Of a stretch of 64,000 nt of DNA, positions 45,854-54,717 are shown piece by piece. A program made the position numbers and the translations under genes. Positions within the stretch are counted from its first letter, which is position 1; the number at the start of each line of letters is the position of its first letter. The notes under the pieces were generated by a model. It searched no databases. It was not told where the DNA came from and was given only the letters and a program-made list of their open reading frames with translations. Source of the DNA: Sphingobacterium sp. UBA5670 (GTDB taxonomy: Bacteria > Bacteroidota > Bacteroidia > Sphingobacteriales > Sphingobacteriaceae); the NCBI RefSeq assembly GCF_002420705.1, contig NZ_DIIM01000010.1, positions 224,068 to 288,067 on the forward strand. Direction: 5' to 3'.

Positions 45854-46468
45854 TCATTGTTCCAACAGAAATACCTCCGCTATTGGATTGAATAGGTACA
45901 TACGTTTGCTGGTCAATTCCATGCACTTATAGCGTTTTCTTATCTTCTCGATACGTTGAAATGAACGCCCGTTTTTTAGCTTAAAGAAATGACCATCCTC
46001 CAGGGATTCCACGGTAAGAGCGCTGCTATTGACCGTATCATATGATTTTAAGGTGCGAAACAGATGAAGGTCCGTACAGCTTGAAGCAGCGGGGTTTTCC
46101 ATGTAGCGATGAACGGCGCTACTGATATCAGCCGGGAAGATATTCAATTTTAGAAAAGGATCCATAAGCTCTTTAAAGTTGCTCTTCCATTCCGAACCAT
46201 GTGGTTTGACACGATGCTGATGTTTATTCCAGGTTTGTAAATGTGCGAATTCATGGATAGTCGTAATCAGAAATGAATAAGAATTTAAATCATGGTTGAC
46301 CGAGATGCGATGTGGACTTCCTTTAAAAGGTGCACGGTAATCTCCTAGCTTCGTACTTCTTGAACGAGAGATCTTAAATAAGCAGCGGGTGTGGTTAATC
46401 CAGTTGGATATAATCGGTGCTGCTTCTTCGGGCATGTATTTTTTTAGGGTAGCACTATAATCTTGCAT
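45854..46468 (-). CDS. SprT-like zinc metalloprotease-type protein
   Basis: 204 residues. SprT-like motif HEFAH (His 72, Glu 73, His 76) with a third ligand candidate, His 90 (RVKPHGSEW). The C-terminal part (about 140-204) is less conserved and has one Cys (KCMEL) but no clear zinc-ribbon. The family includes SPRTN-like proteases that remove DNA-protein crosslinks; the role of this bacterial form is not established. Cytosolic. It lies 67 bases upstream of a membrane protein gene on the same strand. Confidence 0.85.
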   Translation of the reverse strand: MQDYSATLKKYMPEEAAPIISNWINHTRCLFKISRSRSTKLGDYRAPFKGSPHRISVNHDLNSYSFLITTIHEFAHLQTWNKHQHRVKPHGSEWKSNFKELMDPFLKLNIFPADISSAVHRYMENPAASSCTDLHLFRTLKSYDTVNSSALTVESLEDGHFFKLKNGRSFQRIEKIRKRYKCMELTSKRMYLFNPIAEVFLLEQ

Positions 46469-46783
46469 GCCATAAAAATAGGAATTAATTTATGTCAATG
46501 GAGCTGAAATAGAACATTCTATTGTCAAAAATAGAATGATATTGCTAAAAATAATAGTTTAAATTCTAGTTTTTGTTTGGATAATTGATATTATTTTTAG
46601 TATTTAGTGTTTGTAAATATCAAAAAATAAAAAGTCAGTAAAGAAGATTTATACTTTTTTAAAGTAAAAACGTATTGAAATCGCCTGATTTTTAGGTAAA
46701 TTACCGTCAGAAAGGTTCATGAATACGGGATCCGATTGAGGAACGGTTTTTCCTCCAAATTGTAAAAATAGACCTGCAAGAAT
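46469..46783. other. 315-base divergent intergenic region
   Basis: Very AT-rich gap between the SprT-like gene and recN. It contains one inverted repeat, CATTCTATT (46515-46523) / AATAGAATG (46530-46538). No standard -7/-33 promoter could be assigned to recN. Nothing else seen. Confidence 0.5.
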
Positions 46784-48445
46784 ATGCTAGATACCTTACA
46801 TATTAGAAATTATGCGCTCATCAACGAATTGGAAATCCAGTTTGACAAAGGTTTGAATATGATTACCGGCGAGACCGGTGCAGGTAAATCTATTATTATG
46901 GGTGCGTTGTCACTGATTTTGGGAAATAGGGCGGAGGGAAAGCATTTTTTCGACCCGTCCAAAAAATGCGTGATTGAAGGAGAATTTAACATAGGTTCCT
47001 ATCAATTGCTTAGCTTTTTTGAGGAAAATGATCTCGAATATGCGGACCATACTATTATTCGAAGAGAAATCTCTCCTGATGGTAAATCCCGTGCATTTAT
47101 TAATGATTCGCCAGTCACGCTAACTATACTCAAAGCTTTAGGCGAGCAGTTGATTGATGTACATTCTCAACATGCAACATTACAGATTAATACAGAAGAT
47201 TTTCAGTTCCTTGTAGTCGATAGTGTTGCAGGTTCATTTGGCCTCAAGCAAAATTATCGAGCGAGCTTTTTCGCTTACAAGAGAGCGAAAAAAGAACTCG
47301 AAGAGTTTAAGGAAATGGTCAAGAAAGCCGCCATTGAGCAGGATTATTTTCAGTTTCAGTTTGATGAACTTGATGCAGCCCGATTGGTAGGAGATGAGCA
47401 GGTGCAGCTTGAAATACAGCAGCGGCAGCTGGAAAATGCTGAGGACATCAAGCGCGGGTTGGTAGGAGCATCACATCTTTTGGAAAACGATGATACAGCA
47501 GTTTTAAGCCGATTGAAAGAGGTGATGACCCAAGTAGAAGGGGTTGCTTCATTTTTGCCTGAGGCGGCAGATTTGGCTGTACGATTAAAGAGTACATGGA
47601 TTGAGCTGAAGGACGTCGCCGCGGAGCTCAGCTCCCTGGAGGAAGATACGCAAATAGACGAGGGTACTCTGCTGGATATCAATGAGCGCCTAAGTTTATT
47701 GTATTCCTTACAGAAAAAACACCATGTGGACTCCGTCGAAGAGTTGATTAAATTGCGTGACGATCTTGAATCCAAACTGTTTGCCATAAATTCTTCGGAT
47801 GAGCAATTGGAACGGTTAGAGAAGGAGGTTGTAGCTAAACTCGCCATTGCCCAGAAAAATGCAGAAGAACTTTCGGTAGCAAGAAAAAAGGTGTTAGCGT
47901 TGATCGCAAAGGATGTGCAGGCTACCTTGACAAATGTAGGGATGCCCAATGCTCTGCTGCAAATCAGTCTTGAACCATTAAAGGACGGAGATATGAGGGA
48001 ATCAGGGATGGATGCAATTCAGTTTTTGTTCTCTGCCAATAAAGGACAGGCTTTGCAATCCATTCATAAGGTTGCCTCCGGAGGCGAGCTTTCACGGGTG
48101 ATGCTGGCTATCAAGTCATTGGTTGCGAAAACTTCTGCATTACCGACCATTATTTTTGATGAAATTGATACGGGGATCTCGGGTGAAGTCGCTTTGCGTG
48201 TAGGTGAAGTGATGGAAAAGTTAGCGGACAATATGCAGGTCATCGCTATTTCCCATTTGCCCCAGATTGCGGCGAAGGGTGCTGCACATTATAAAGTGTA
48301 TAAGGAAGATAAAGCCAACCGGACAATATCTAACATTGTTCGTTTGGATCAGGAGGGAAGAGTAAGGGAAATTGCTCAGATGCTCAGTGGAACTAATCCA
48401 ACGGATGCGGCACTGGAGCACGCAGAGATATTGCTGAAAGGTTGA
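46784..48445 (+). CDS. recN: DNA repair protein RecN
   Basis: 553 residues, SMC-like. Walker A is GETGAGKSII at about 29-38; a central helical coiled-coil (about 160-370) is rich in Glu/Lys/Leu; ABC signature ASGGELSRVMLAI; Walker B TIIFDEIDTGISG. It tethers DNA ends in double-strand break repair, in the cytosol. It is a single gene with its own terminator; the divergent SprT-like gene could also be DNA-repair related, but that link is only positional. Confidence 0.96.
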   Translation: MLDTLHIRNYALINELEIQFDKGLNMITGETGAGKSIIMGALSLILGNRAEGKHFFDPSKKCVIEGEFNIGSYQLLSFFEENDLEYADHTIIRREISPDGKSRAFINDSPVTLTILKALGEQLIDVHSQHATLQINTEDFQFLVVDSVAGSFGLKQNYRASFFAYKRAKKELEEFKEMVKKAAIEQDYFQFQFDELDAARLVGDEQVQLEIQQRQLENAEDIKRGLVGASHLLENDDTAVLSRLKEVMTQVEGVASFLPEAADLAVRLKSTWIELKDVAAELSSLEEDTQIDEGTLLDINERLSLLYSLQKKHHVDSVEELIKLRDDLESKLFAINSSDEQLERLEKEVVAKLAIAQKNAEELSVARKKVLALIAKDVQATLTNVGMPNALLQISLEPLKDGDMRESGMDAIQFLFSANKGQALQSIHKVASGGELSRVMLAIKSLVAKTSALPTIIFDEIDTGISGEVALRVGEVMEKLADNMQVIAISHLPQIAAKGAAHYKVYKEDKANRTISNIVRLDQEGRVREIAQMLSGTNPTDAALEHAEILLKG

Positions 48446-48488
48446 AAATATTCCTGACCAACTCGATGTAAACAAACGACATAGAAAT

Positions 48489-48525
48489 AAAAAGAGGTCT
48501 TAGAATTTTTCTAAGACCTCTTTTT
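48489..48525. terminator. bidirectional terminator between recN and a lipoprotein gene
   Basis: 13-bp stem AGAGGTCTTAGAA (48493-48505) / TTCTAAGACCTCT (48509-48521), loop TTT, flanking A and T runs on both sides. Confidence 0.88.
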
Positions 48526-48526
48526 A

Positions 48527-48946
48527 TTAATTTCCACCATTATCGGCGTCTGTTAAAGTTACTTTAACCGTCATGTTGTCTGGACGGACAGGTCTATTAT
48601 CGCTACCCACATAGTCAGCGTAAAGATATACCTTGCCAATTTTGTATTCCACCCTGTAATTATATGGGCCGATTGCTGAAGGAACATTAATAAAATAACT
48701 TTGGTCATTATCAAATTTTATAGCTACTCCCACATGCCCGTAGTCGAAATATTTTGCATCTAGTTCAGGAAAGTCCAGTTCATTTGAGAAAGAATAGCCG
48801 CTTTGGTCAACTCCCCAGGAAGAAGATTTTACTTGAGTGGTATAACTTACTCCAGGAAGATAGTTTGTAACGTATTCTTTTTTACAAGAAGAAAATGAAA
48901 CCAAGGCTGCGGTTCCAATTAATGCTGCTAATAAAAGTCTTTTCAT
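48527..48946 (-). CDS. hypothetical lipoprotein, 139 residues
   Basis: From ATG 48946 the product has a lipoprotein signal (MKRLLLAALIGTAALVSFSS, lipid Cys 21). An in-frame start further upstream (49138) would run through the clpC terminator and is rejected. The mature part is beta-rich (KFDNDQSYFINVPS, YRVEYKIGKVYLYADYVG) and resembles small immunoglobulin-like lipoprotein domains. No family recognised. It lies in the same direction as clpC but behind clpC's terminator, so it is separately transcribed. Confidence 0.75.
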   Translation of the reverse strand: MKRLLLAALIGTAALVSFSSCKKEYVTNYLPGVSYTTQVKSSSWGVDQSGYSFSNELDFPELDAKYFDYGHVGVAIKFDNDQSYFINVPSAIGPYNYRVEYKIGKVYLYADYVGSDNRPVRPDNMTVKVTLTDADNGGN

Positions 48947-49030
48947 ATTGTTCGTGTTATTTGTGACAATTTTTTTATTATAGGACGATAAAATGATATG
49001 AAAGTTTAACGTCAAATTCATATACAACAA

Positions 49031-49055
49031 AAAATGCACCATAAAGGTGCATTTT
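49031..49055 (-). terminator. terminator of clpC
   Basis: 10-bp stem AAAATGCACC (49031-49040) / GGTGCATTTT (49046-49055), loop ATAAA; the minus strand continues as TTTTTTGTTG. Confidence 0.8.
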
Positions 49056-49085
49056 GTTGAAATTATTTTTGGATACAGCTTAGCT

Positions 49086-51611
49086 TTACTTCTCAGCTGT
49101 GTCTTTTGATGACTTAGAATCTGAGCTAGAAACCTCAATATCTTTGGTTTCAGGATTAATGCTTACGGTCAAAACTGAACCAGTTTGCACATTTCCTTTG
49201 AGGATTTCTTCTGCAATCGGGTCTTCAAGGTATTTCTGGATTGCTCGTTTTAATGGACGTGCACCAAAATTACTGTCATAACCTTTGTCTGCAATGAAAT
49301 CTTTTGCCTCATCTGTCAAATTGATCGTATAACCCAAATCAGCGATACGTTTGAATAATGACCTCAACTCAATATCAATGATTTTGAAGATATTCTCTTT
49401 TGTCAATGAGTTGAACACAATCACATCATCGATACGGTTCAAAAATTCTGGAGCAAAGGCTCTTTTCAAAGCGGTTTCAATAACTCCACGTGAATGCGCA
49501 TCAGATTGTTGTGATTTTGCCGCGGTGGTGAAACCAACACCTTGACCAAATTCCTTCAATTGGCGTGCACCAATATTTGAAGTCATAATGATTATGGTAT
49601 TTCTGAAATCTACTTTGCGGCCCAAACTATCTGTCAATTGACCTTCGTCCAATACCTGTAACATGAGATTAAATACATCCGGGTGAGCTTTCTCAATCTC
49701 ATCCAATAAGACAACCGCGTAAGGTTTACGACGTACTTTTTCAGTCAATTGACCACCTTCTTCGTAACCAACGTATCCTGGAGGCGCTCCAACAAGGCGA
49801 GATACAGCAAATTTCTCCATGTACTCGCTCATGTCGATTTGGATCAGTGCATCTTCAGTATCAAACATAAACCGTGCTAATTCTTTAGCAAGCTCCGTTT
49901 TACCAACACCAGTAGGACCTAAGAAGATAAATGACCCGATTGGTTTTTTAGGATCCTTCAAACCCGCACGTGTACGTTGAATAGCTTTTACCAATTTACC
50001 TACAGCATCATCTTGACCAATGATTCTTCCTTTCATCAACTCAGCCATATTCAACAGTTTTTGACTGTCTGTCTGACTAACACGTTGTACTGGAATACCG
50101 GTCATCATAGCTACTACTTCCGCAACATTTTCTTCTGAAACAGTATAGCGTTTTGATTTCGTCTCTTCTTCCCAGGCGATTTTTTCTTTCTCGAGTTCTT
50201 CGATCAATTTTTTTTCTGTATCACGCAATTTAGCAGCCTCTTCGTATTTTTGGCTACGAACAACTTTATTTTTCTCCAGTTTGACCTCTTCGATTTTATT
50301 CTCAATGTCTATAATGGATTGCGGTACATGAATATTGTTCAAGTGCACGCGAGAACCTGCTTCATCTAAGGCATCAATTGCCTTATCTGGTAAGAATCTG
50401 TCTGTAATGTAACGTGTCGTTAAGGATACACAGGCTTCGATCGCTTCGGGAGTATAAGTGACATTGTGGTGGTCTTCATATTTCTCCTTGATACGATTCA
50501 ATATCTCTACCGTCTCGTCATGTGTTGCCGGCTCGATCGTTACCCGTTGGAAACGACGATCCAAAGCACCATCTTTTTCAATGTATTGACGGTACTCATC
50601 CAAGGTGGTTGCACCGATACATTGGATTTCTCCTCTTGCCAAGGCTGGTTTGAACATATTCGAAGCATCCAATGATCCTGAAGCTCCACCTGCACCGACG
50701 ATGGTGTGAATCTCATCGATAAATAAGATGACATCCGGTGATTTCTCCAGTTCATTCATGACCGCTTTCATACGTTCCTCAAATTGACCACGGTATTTCG
50801 TACCGGCAACCAAAGATGCTAGATCTAGGGTGACGACACGTTTATTAAATAATACACGTGATACCTTACGTTGAACAATGCGAAGTGCAAGTCCTTCAGC
50901 AATTGCTGATTTACCAACACCCGGTTCACCGATCAACAAAGGATTGTTTTTCTTGCGTCGGGATAAAATTTGAGATACACGCTCAATTTCTTTTTCGCGA
51001 CCTACGATAGGATCCAATTTACCCTCCTCGGCAGCTTTGGTCAAATCGCGGCCAAAGTTGTCCAGTACCGGAGTTTTAGATTTGATATCCGATACTTTTT
51101 TGGGCTGGATATATTGATCATCTTCTGCAAAATCATCGTCGCCAGTAGGGGAGCCCGGAGCCTCATCCTTGATCGTCGTCCTATTTTGCTCAACTTCAGA
51201 TTTGAAGATGTCGTAAGTCACATTGTATTGTTGTAAAATCTGAGAAGCAATATTATCTTCATCTCGTAAGATAGCCAATAATAGATGCTCCGTTCCGATG
51301 ATGTCCGATTTGAATATTTTAGCTTCCAAATAAGTAATCTTCAAAACTTTTTCAGCCTGTTTTGTTAATGGCATATTGCCAATAGGAGCGCGTGAAACCG
51401 ATGCCCCCTTCACTGCGTCCTCCACAGATTGACGTAGGGCTGTTGTGTCAATGCCTATGTTTTTAAGGATTTTTATCGCCATTCCATCGCCTTCACGAAT
51501 CAAGCCGAGCAATAAATGCTCTGTTCCAATATAATCGTGACGCAATCTTAAAGCTTCCTCTCTACTGTACGATATGACATCCTTTACGCGCGGTGAAAAT
51601 TTTGCTTCCAT
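49086..51611 (-). CDS. clpC: Clp protease ATP-binding subunit ClpC
   Basis: 841 residues. The N domain has two Clp repeats (1-145). AAA1 Walker A is GEPGVGKSAIAEG (about 212-224), a UVR segment follows around 425-460 (SQKYEEAAKLRDTEKKL), and AAA2 has GPTGVGKTELAKEL. The ClpP-binding loop V-G-F (FGQGVGFTTAA) shows that it works with the ClpP peptidase. It unfolds and feeds substrates to ClpP in the cytosol, mostly damaged or regulated proteins. It is a single gene, divergent from ettA, with 185 bases between the starts. Confidence 0.96.
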   Translation of the reverse strand: MEAKFSPRVKDVISYSREEALRLRHDYIGTEHLLLGLIREGDGMAIKILKNIGIDTTALRQSVEDAVKGASVSRAPIGNMPLTKQAEKVLKITYLEAKIFKSDIIGTEHLLLAILRDEDNIASQILQQYNVTYDIFKSEVEQNRTTIKDEAPGSPTGDDDFAEDDQYIQPKKVSDIKSKTPVLDNFGRDLTKAAEEGKLDPIVGREKEIERVSQILSRRKKNNPLLIGEPGVGKSAIAEGLALRIVQRKVSRVLFNKRVVTLDLASLVAGTKYRGQFEERMKAVMNELEKSPDVILFIDEIHTIVGAGGASGSLDASNMFKPALARGEIQCIGATTLDEYRQYIEKDGALDRRFQRVTIEPATHDETVEILNRIKEKYEDHHNVTYTPEAIEACVSLTTRYITDRFLPDKAIDALDEAGSRVHLNNIHVPQSIIDIENKIEEVKLEKNKVVRSQKYEEAAKLRDTEKKLIEELEKEKIAWEEETKSKRYTVSEENVAEVVAMMTGIPVQRVSQTDSQKLLNMAELMKGRIIGQDDAVGKLVKAIQRTRAGLKDPKKPIGSFIFLGPTGVGKTELAKELARFMFDTEDALIQIDMSEYMEKFAVSRLVGAPPGYVGYEEGGQLTEKVRRKPYAVVLLDEIEKAHPDVFNLMLQVLDEGQLTDSLGRKVDFRNTIIIMTSNIGARQLKEFGQGVGFTTAAKSQQSDAHSRGVIETALKRAFAPEFLNRIDDVIVFNSLTKENIFKIIDIELRSLFKRIADLGYTINLTDEAKDFIADKGYDSNFGARPLKRAIQKYLEDPIAEEILKGNVQTGSVLTVSINPETKDIEVSSSDSKSSKDTAEK

Positions 51612-51747
51612 TGAATACCTTTCTGTTTTATATTAAGGATATATAAATGTAGTAAATTCTGCATTTCAAACCTTAAAATTATTTTAAATAATGTCATCAA
51701 CAATTAAGCCATGACCTTTGTACGTCCAAAATGTCAGTATAAAAGAT

Positions 51748-51755
51748 TACATTTG
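51748..51755 (+). promoter_or_regulatory. -7 promoter element for ettA
   Basis: TACATTTG, full TAnnTTTG match, 42 bases before ATG 51797. No TTG at the normal -33 position (TTTG lies 27 bases away). Confidence 0.45.
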
Positions 51756-51796
51756 TATGTTAATATAATAAGAGTTTTCGAATTTTTTTAATTTTT

Positions 51797-53479
51797 ATGT
51801 CAGACGAGAAGATCATTTTTTCGATGGCGGGTGTCAACAAAATCTATCCGCCTCAAAAACAAGTTTTAAAAAATATCTATTTATCTTTTTTCTATGGTGC
51901 CAAGATCGGTGTGATCGGTTTGAATGGATCCGGTAAATCTTCCCTATTAAAAATTATCGCTGGATTGGATAAATCTTATCAAGGTGAGGTCGTGTTTTCC
52001 CCAGGCTATTCTGTGGGTTATTTGGCTCAGGAACCTCAATTGGATCTTGAAAAGACTGTTCTTGAAGTCGTACAGGAAGGTGTCGCCGAAATTACAGCCA
52101 TCTTACAGGAATACGAAGAAATCAATGAGAAATTTGGCCTGCCTGAGGTGTATGAAAACGCCGATGAGATGGATAAACTGCTAGCAAGACAGGGCGAACT
52201 TCAAGATAAAATCGATGCCACCAACGCTTGGGAAATCGATTCAAAATTGGAAAGAGCCATGGATGCCTTGCGTTGTCCTGAACCGGATGCGAAGATTGTC
52301 AATTTGTCAGGTGGTGAGCGCAGACGTGTAGCATTATGTCGCTTATTGTTGCAGGAACCAGATGTCTTACTCTTAGATGAGCCAACCAACCACTTGGATG
52401 CCGAATCGATCGACTGGTTAGAACAACACTTGAAACAATATAAAGGAACAGTGATTGCTGTTACCCACGACCGTTATTTCTTGGATAATGTAGCGGGATG
52501 GATTTTAGAATTAGATCGTGGCGAAGGCATTCCTTGGAAAGGAAATTATTCTTCTTGGTTGGATCAAAAAGCAAAACGTCTTGCTCAAGAGGAAAAACAG
52601 GAAACCAAACGTCAAAAAACGTTGGAACGTGAGTTGGAATGGGTACGTATGGCTCCAAAGGCGCGTCACGCCAAATCGAAAGCTCGTTTACATAACTACG
52701 AAAAACTAGCTTCCGAGGAAACGAAAGAACGCGAAGAGAAATTGGAATTGTTTATTCCGCCGGGACCACGTCTGGGGAACTCTGTCATTGAGGCAACGAA
52801 TATTTCCAAAGCGTATGGTGATCGCATTTTATTTGAAAACCTAAGTTTCATGTTGCCTCCTGCCGGTATTGTCGGGATCATTGGACCAAATGGTGCGGGT
52901 AAAACAACGTTATTCCGCCTGATCACAGGACAGGAAACACCGGATACAGGTTCTTTCAAAGTTGGAGAAACAGTGAAATTGGGCTACGTGGACCAAATGC
53001 ACCACGACCTCGATCCTGAAAAATCGGTTTGGGAAAATATTACGGGGGGCAGTGACAACATGATGTTGGGTAACCGCTCGGTGAATTCAAGAGCCTATGT
53101 CTCTAAATTTAATTTTAACGGTGCCGATCAGCAAAAGAAAGTTGGCGTGCTTTCCGGTGGAGAACGTAACCGTGTTCACTTGGCAATTACCCTTAAAGAG
53201 GGTTCAAATGTACTCTTGCTCGATGAGCCTACTAACGATATCGATGTAAATACATTGCGTGCGCTGGAAGAGGGCTTGGAGAATTTCGGCGGTTGTGCGG
53301 TTGTAATTTCCCACGATAGATGGTTTCTGGATCGTATTTGTACCCATATCCTTGCTTTTGAAGGTGATTCACAGGTTTATTTCTTCGAAGGTAACTATAC
53401 CGAATATGAAGAAAACCGCAAAAAACGAGTGGGTGATGTAACGCCACATCGTATTAAATACAAAAAATTGGTTAAATAG
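51797..53479 (+). CDS. ettA: energy-dependent translational throttle protein EttA (ABC-F)
   Basis: 560 residues, two ABC domains: Walker A GLNGSGKSSL (41-50) and GPNGAGKTTLF; signatures LSGGERRRVAL and LSGGERNRVHL; Walker B LLLDEPTNHLD and LLLDEPTNDID. Between the domains is the basic linker with the P-site tRNA-interaction region (QEEKQETKRQKTLERELEWV). It binds the ribosomal E site and gates initiation according to the ATP level. 11 bases separate it from the FixL-like kinase gene downstream, suggesting shared transcription. Confidence 0.93.
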   Translation: MSDEKIIFSMAGVNKIYPPQKQVLKNIYLSFFYGAKIGVIGLNGSGKSSLLKIIAGLDKSYQGEVVFSPGYSVGYLAQEPQLDLEKTVLEVVQEGVAEITAILQEYEEINEKFGLPEVYENADEMDKLLARQGELQDKIDATNAWEIDSKLERAMDALRCPEPDAKIVNLSGGERRRVALCRLLLQEPDVLLLDEPTNHLDAESIDWLEQHLKQYKGTVIAVTHDRYFLDNVAGWILELDRGEGIPWKGNYSSWLDQKAKRLAQEEKQETKRQKTLERELEWVRMAPKARHAKSKARLHNYEKLASEETKEREEKLELFIPPGPRLGNSVIEATNISKAYGDRILFENLSFMLPPAGIVGIIGPNGAGKTTLFRLITGQETPDTGSFKVGETVKLGYVDQMHHDLDPEKSVWENITGGSDNMMLGNRSVNSRAYVSKFNFNGADQQKKVGVLSGGERNRVHLAITLKEGSNVLLLDEPTNDIDVNTLRALEEGLENFGGCAVVISHDRWFLDRICTHILAFEGDSQVYFFEGNYTEYEENRKKRVGDVTPHRIKYKKLVK

Positions 53480-53490
53480 AAGAGAGAATC

Positions 53491-54675
53491 ATGGAGAGCG
53501 GAAGGCTTTTAGCTGCAATAATAGACCACGCTATCGATGGCATTATCACCATAGACAACAGGGGGCATGTGGAAAGCATTAACCCTGCTGCTTTGGAATT
53601 GTTCGGCTATCAGGCCGAAGAAGTCATTGGGTACAATATCTCGATGTTAATGCCCGAACCCGATCGTGGTAATCACGATGGTTATCTCCACAATTACCAA
53701 ACCACAGGGCACAAAAAGATTATCGGAATCGGGCGCGAGGTGATGGGCTTGAAGAAAAATGGGGAGACATTTCCATTTCGCTTGGCAGTCAGTGAGGTTT
53801 GGCTAAAGGATAAAAATATCTTCACGGGTTTTATTCACGATTTATCGCGTGAGAAAGCTGCCGAGGATATGCTCAAGCAACATGCCGCCGAGCTCGAACA
53901 TAAAGTCAGTGAACGTACGCGCGATCTGATCTCTATGGTGTCGGAGCTGGAAAAGGCAAAAGCAGAAGTGTCCAAATCTCTGGAAAAAGAAATTGAACTT
54001 AACCAGCTGAAGTCAAGGTTTGTGTCTATGGCTTCGCATGAGTTCCGTACACCATTGAGTTCTGTACAGCTTTCGGCTTCTTTGATTGAGAAATATGCAG
54101 ATCGACCGGATGATAAAGCGAATATCATTAAACATACCAATAAAATTAAAGGCGCTGTTCAACTGTTGACCAGTATTCTGAATGATTTTCTTTCCCTTGA
54201 AAAATTGGAAGCTGGTATTGTCGTGATGAATAAGCAGTATATCAATTTGGTCGAGCTAGCGGAAGAGATTACCGAAGAGATGCAGTTGATCTGCAAGAAA
54301 AATCAACATATTGTGTACCAGCATACCGGTGAGATCGGGCATTTTACCCTGGATCCCAATCTATTGAAGAATGCTTTGGTCAACTTGATCTCCAATGCGA
54401 TCAAGTATTCTGGAGAAGATACATTGATTGAATTTACAACATGTATTGATAACGAGGGCTGTTTGATTTCGGTAAAGGATAATGGTATCGGTATTCCAGA
54501 AGAGGACCAGGTGCATTTGTTCGAACCATTTTTTAGGGCTCATAATACAGGGAATATCCCTGGTACAGGATTAGGCTTGAATATCGTCAAGAGGTACATT
54601 GGGCTTATGGAAGGTAATATGGAATTTGAATCTGAAGTACACAAGGGAACTTCATTCAGGGTAAGCTTTAAATAA
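53491..54675 (+). CDS. FixL-like heme-PAS sensor histidine kinase
   Basis: 394 residues, cytosolic. The N-terminal PAS domain (1-125) matches heme-PAS of FixL: PEPDRGNHDGYLHNYQTT and IIGIGREVMG. His 62 and Arg 82 are 20 residues apart, as the FixL proximal His and distal Arg are (200 and 220 in B. japonicum FixL). A coiled coil follows (about 130-175), then the dimerisation domain with phospho-His in SHEFRTPLSSVQLSAS (about His 182), and the ATPase domain with N, D and G boxes (LVNLISNAIKYSG, VKDNGIGIPEE, GTGLGLNIV). Oxygen-off signalling through heme is inferred from the pair spacing. Its partner is the receiver-CRP protein 42 bases downstream. Confidence 0.92.
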   Translation: MESGRLLAAIIDHAIDGIITIDNRGHVESINPAALELFGYQAEEVIGYNISMLMPEPDRGNHDGYLHNYQTTGHKKIIGIGREVMGLKKNGETFPFRLAVSEVWLKDKNIFTGFIHDLSREKAAEDMLKQHAAELEHKVSERTRDLISMVSELEKAKAEVSKSLEKEIELNQLKSRFVSMASHEFRTPLSSVQLSASLIEKYADRPDDKANIIKHTNKIKGAVQLLTSILNDFLSLEKLEAGIVVMNKQYINLVELAEEITEEMQLICKKNQHIVYQHTGEIGHFTLDPNLLKNALVNLISNAIKYSGEDTLIEFTTCIDNEGCLISVKDNGIGIPEEDQVHLFEPFFRAHNTGNIPGTGLGLNIVKRYIGLMEGNMEFESEVHKGTSFRVSFK

Positions 54676-54717
54676 AGCTGAACCTGGAGATAAGCATGAC
54701 AGAATAAATAATGCCAG

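Noticed and set aside
47356..47949. 197-codon frame opposite recN
   Set aside because: Ser-rich, low-complexity antisense shadow of a conserved gene with no ribosome site.
48947..49138. N-terminal extension of the lipoprotein gene near clpC
   Set aside because: It would be translated through clpC's terminator; the true signal peptide starts at 48946.
51644..51674. TACATTTA on the minus strand as the clpC promoter
   Set aside because: The only nearby TTG is 15 bases away and the last base mismatches, so support is too weak.
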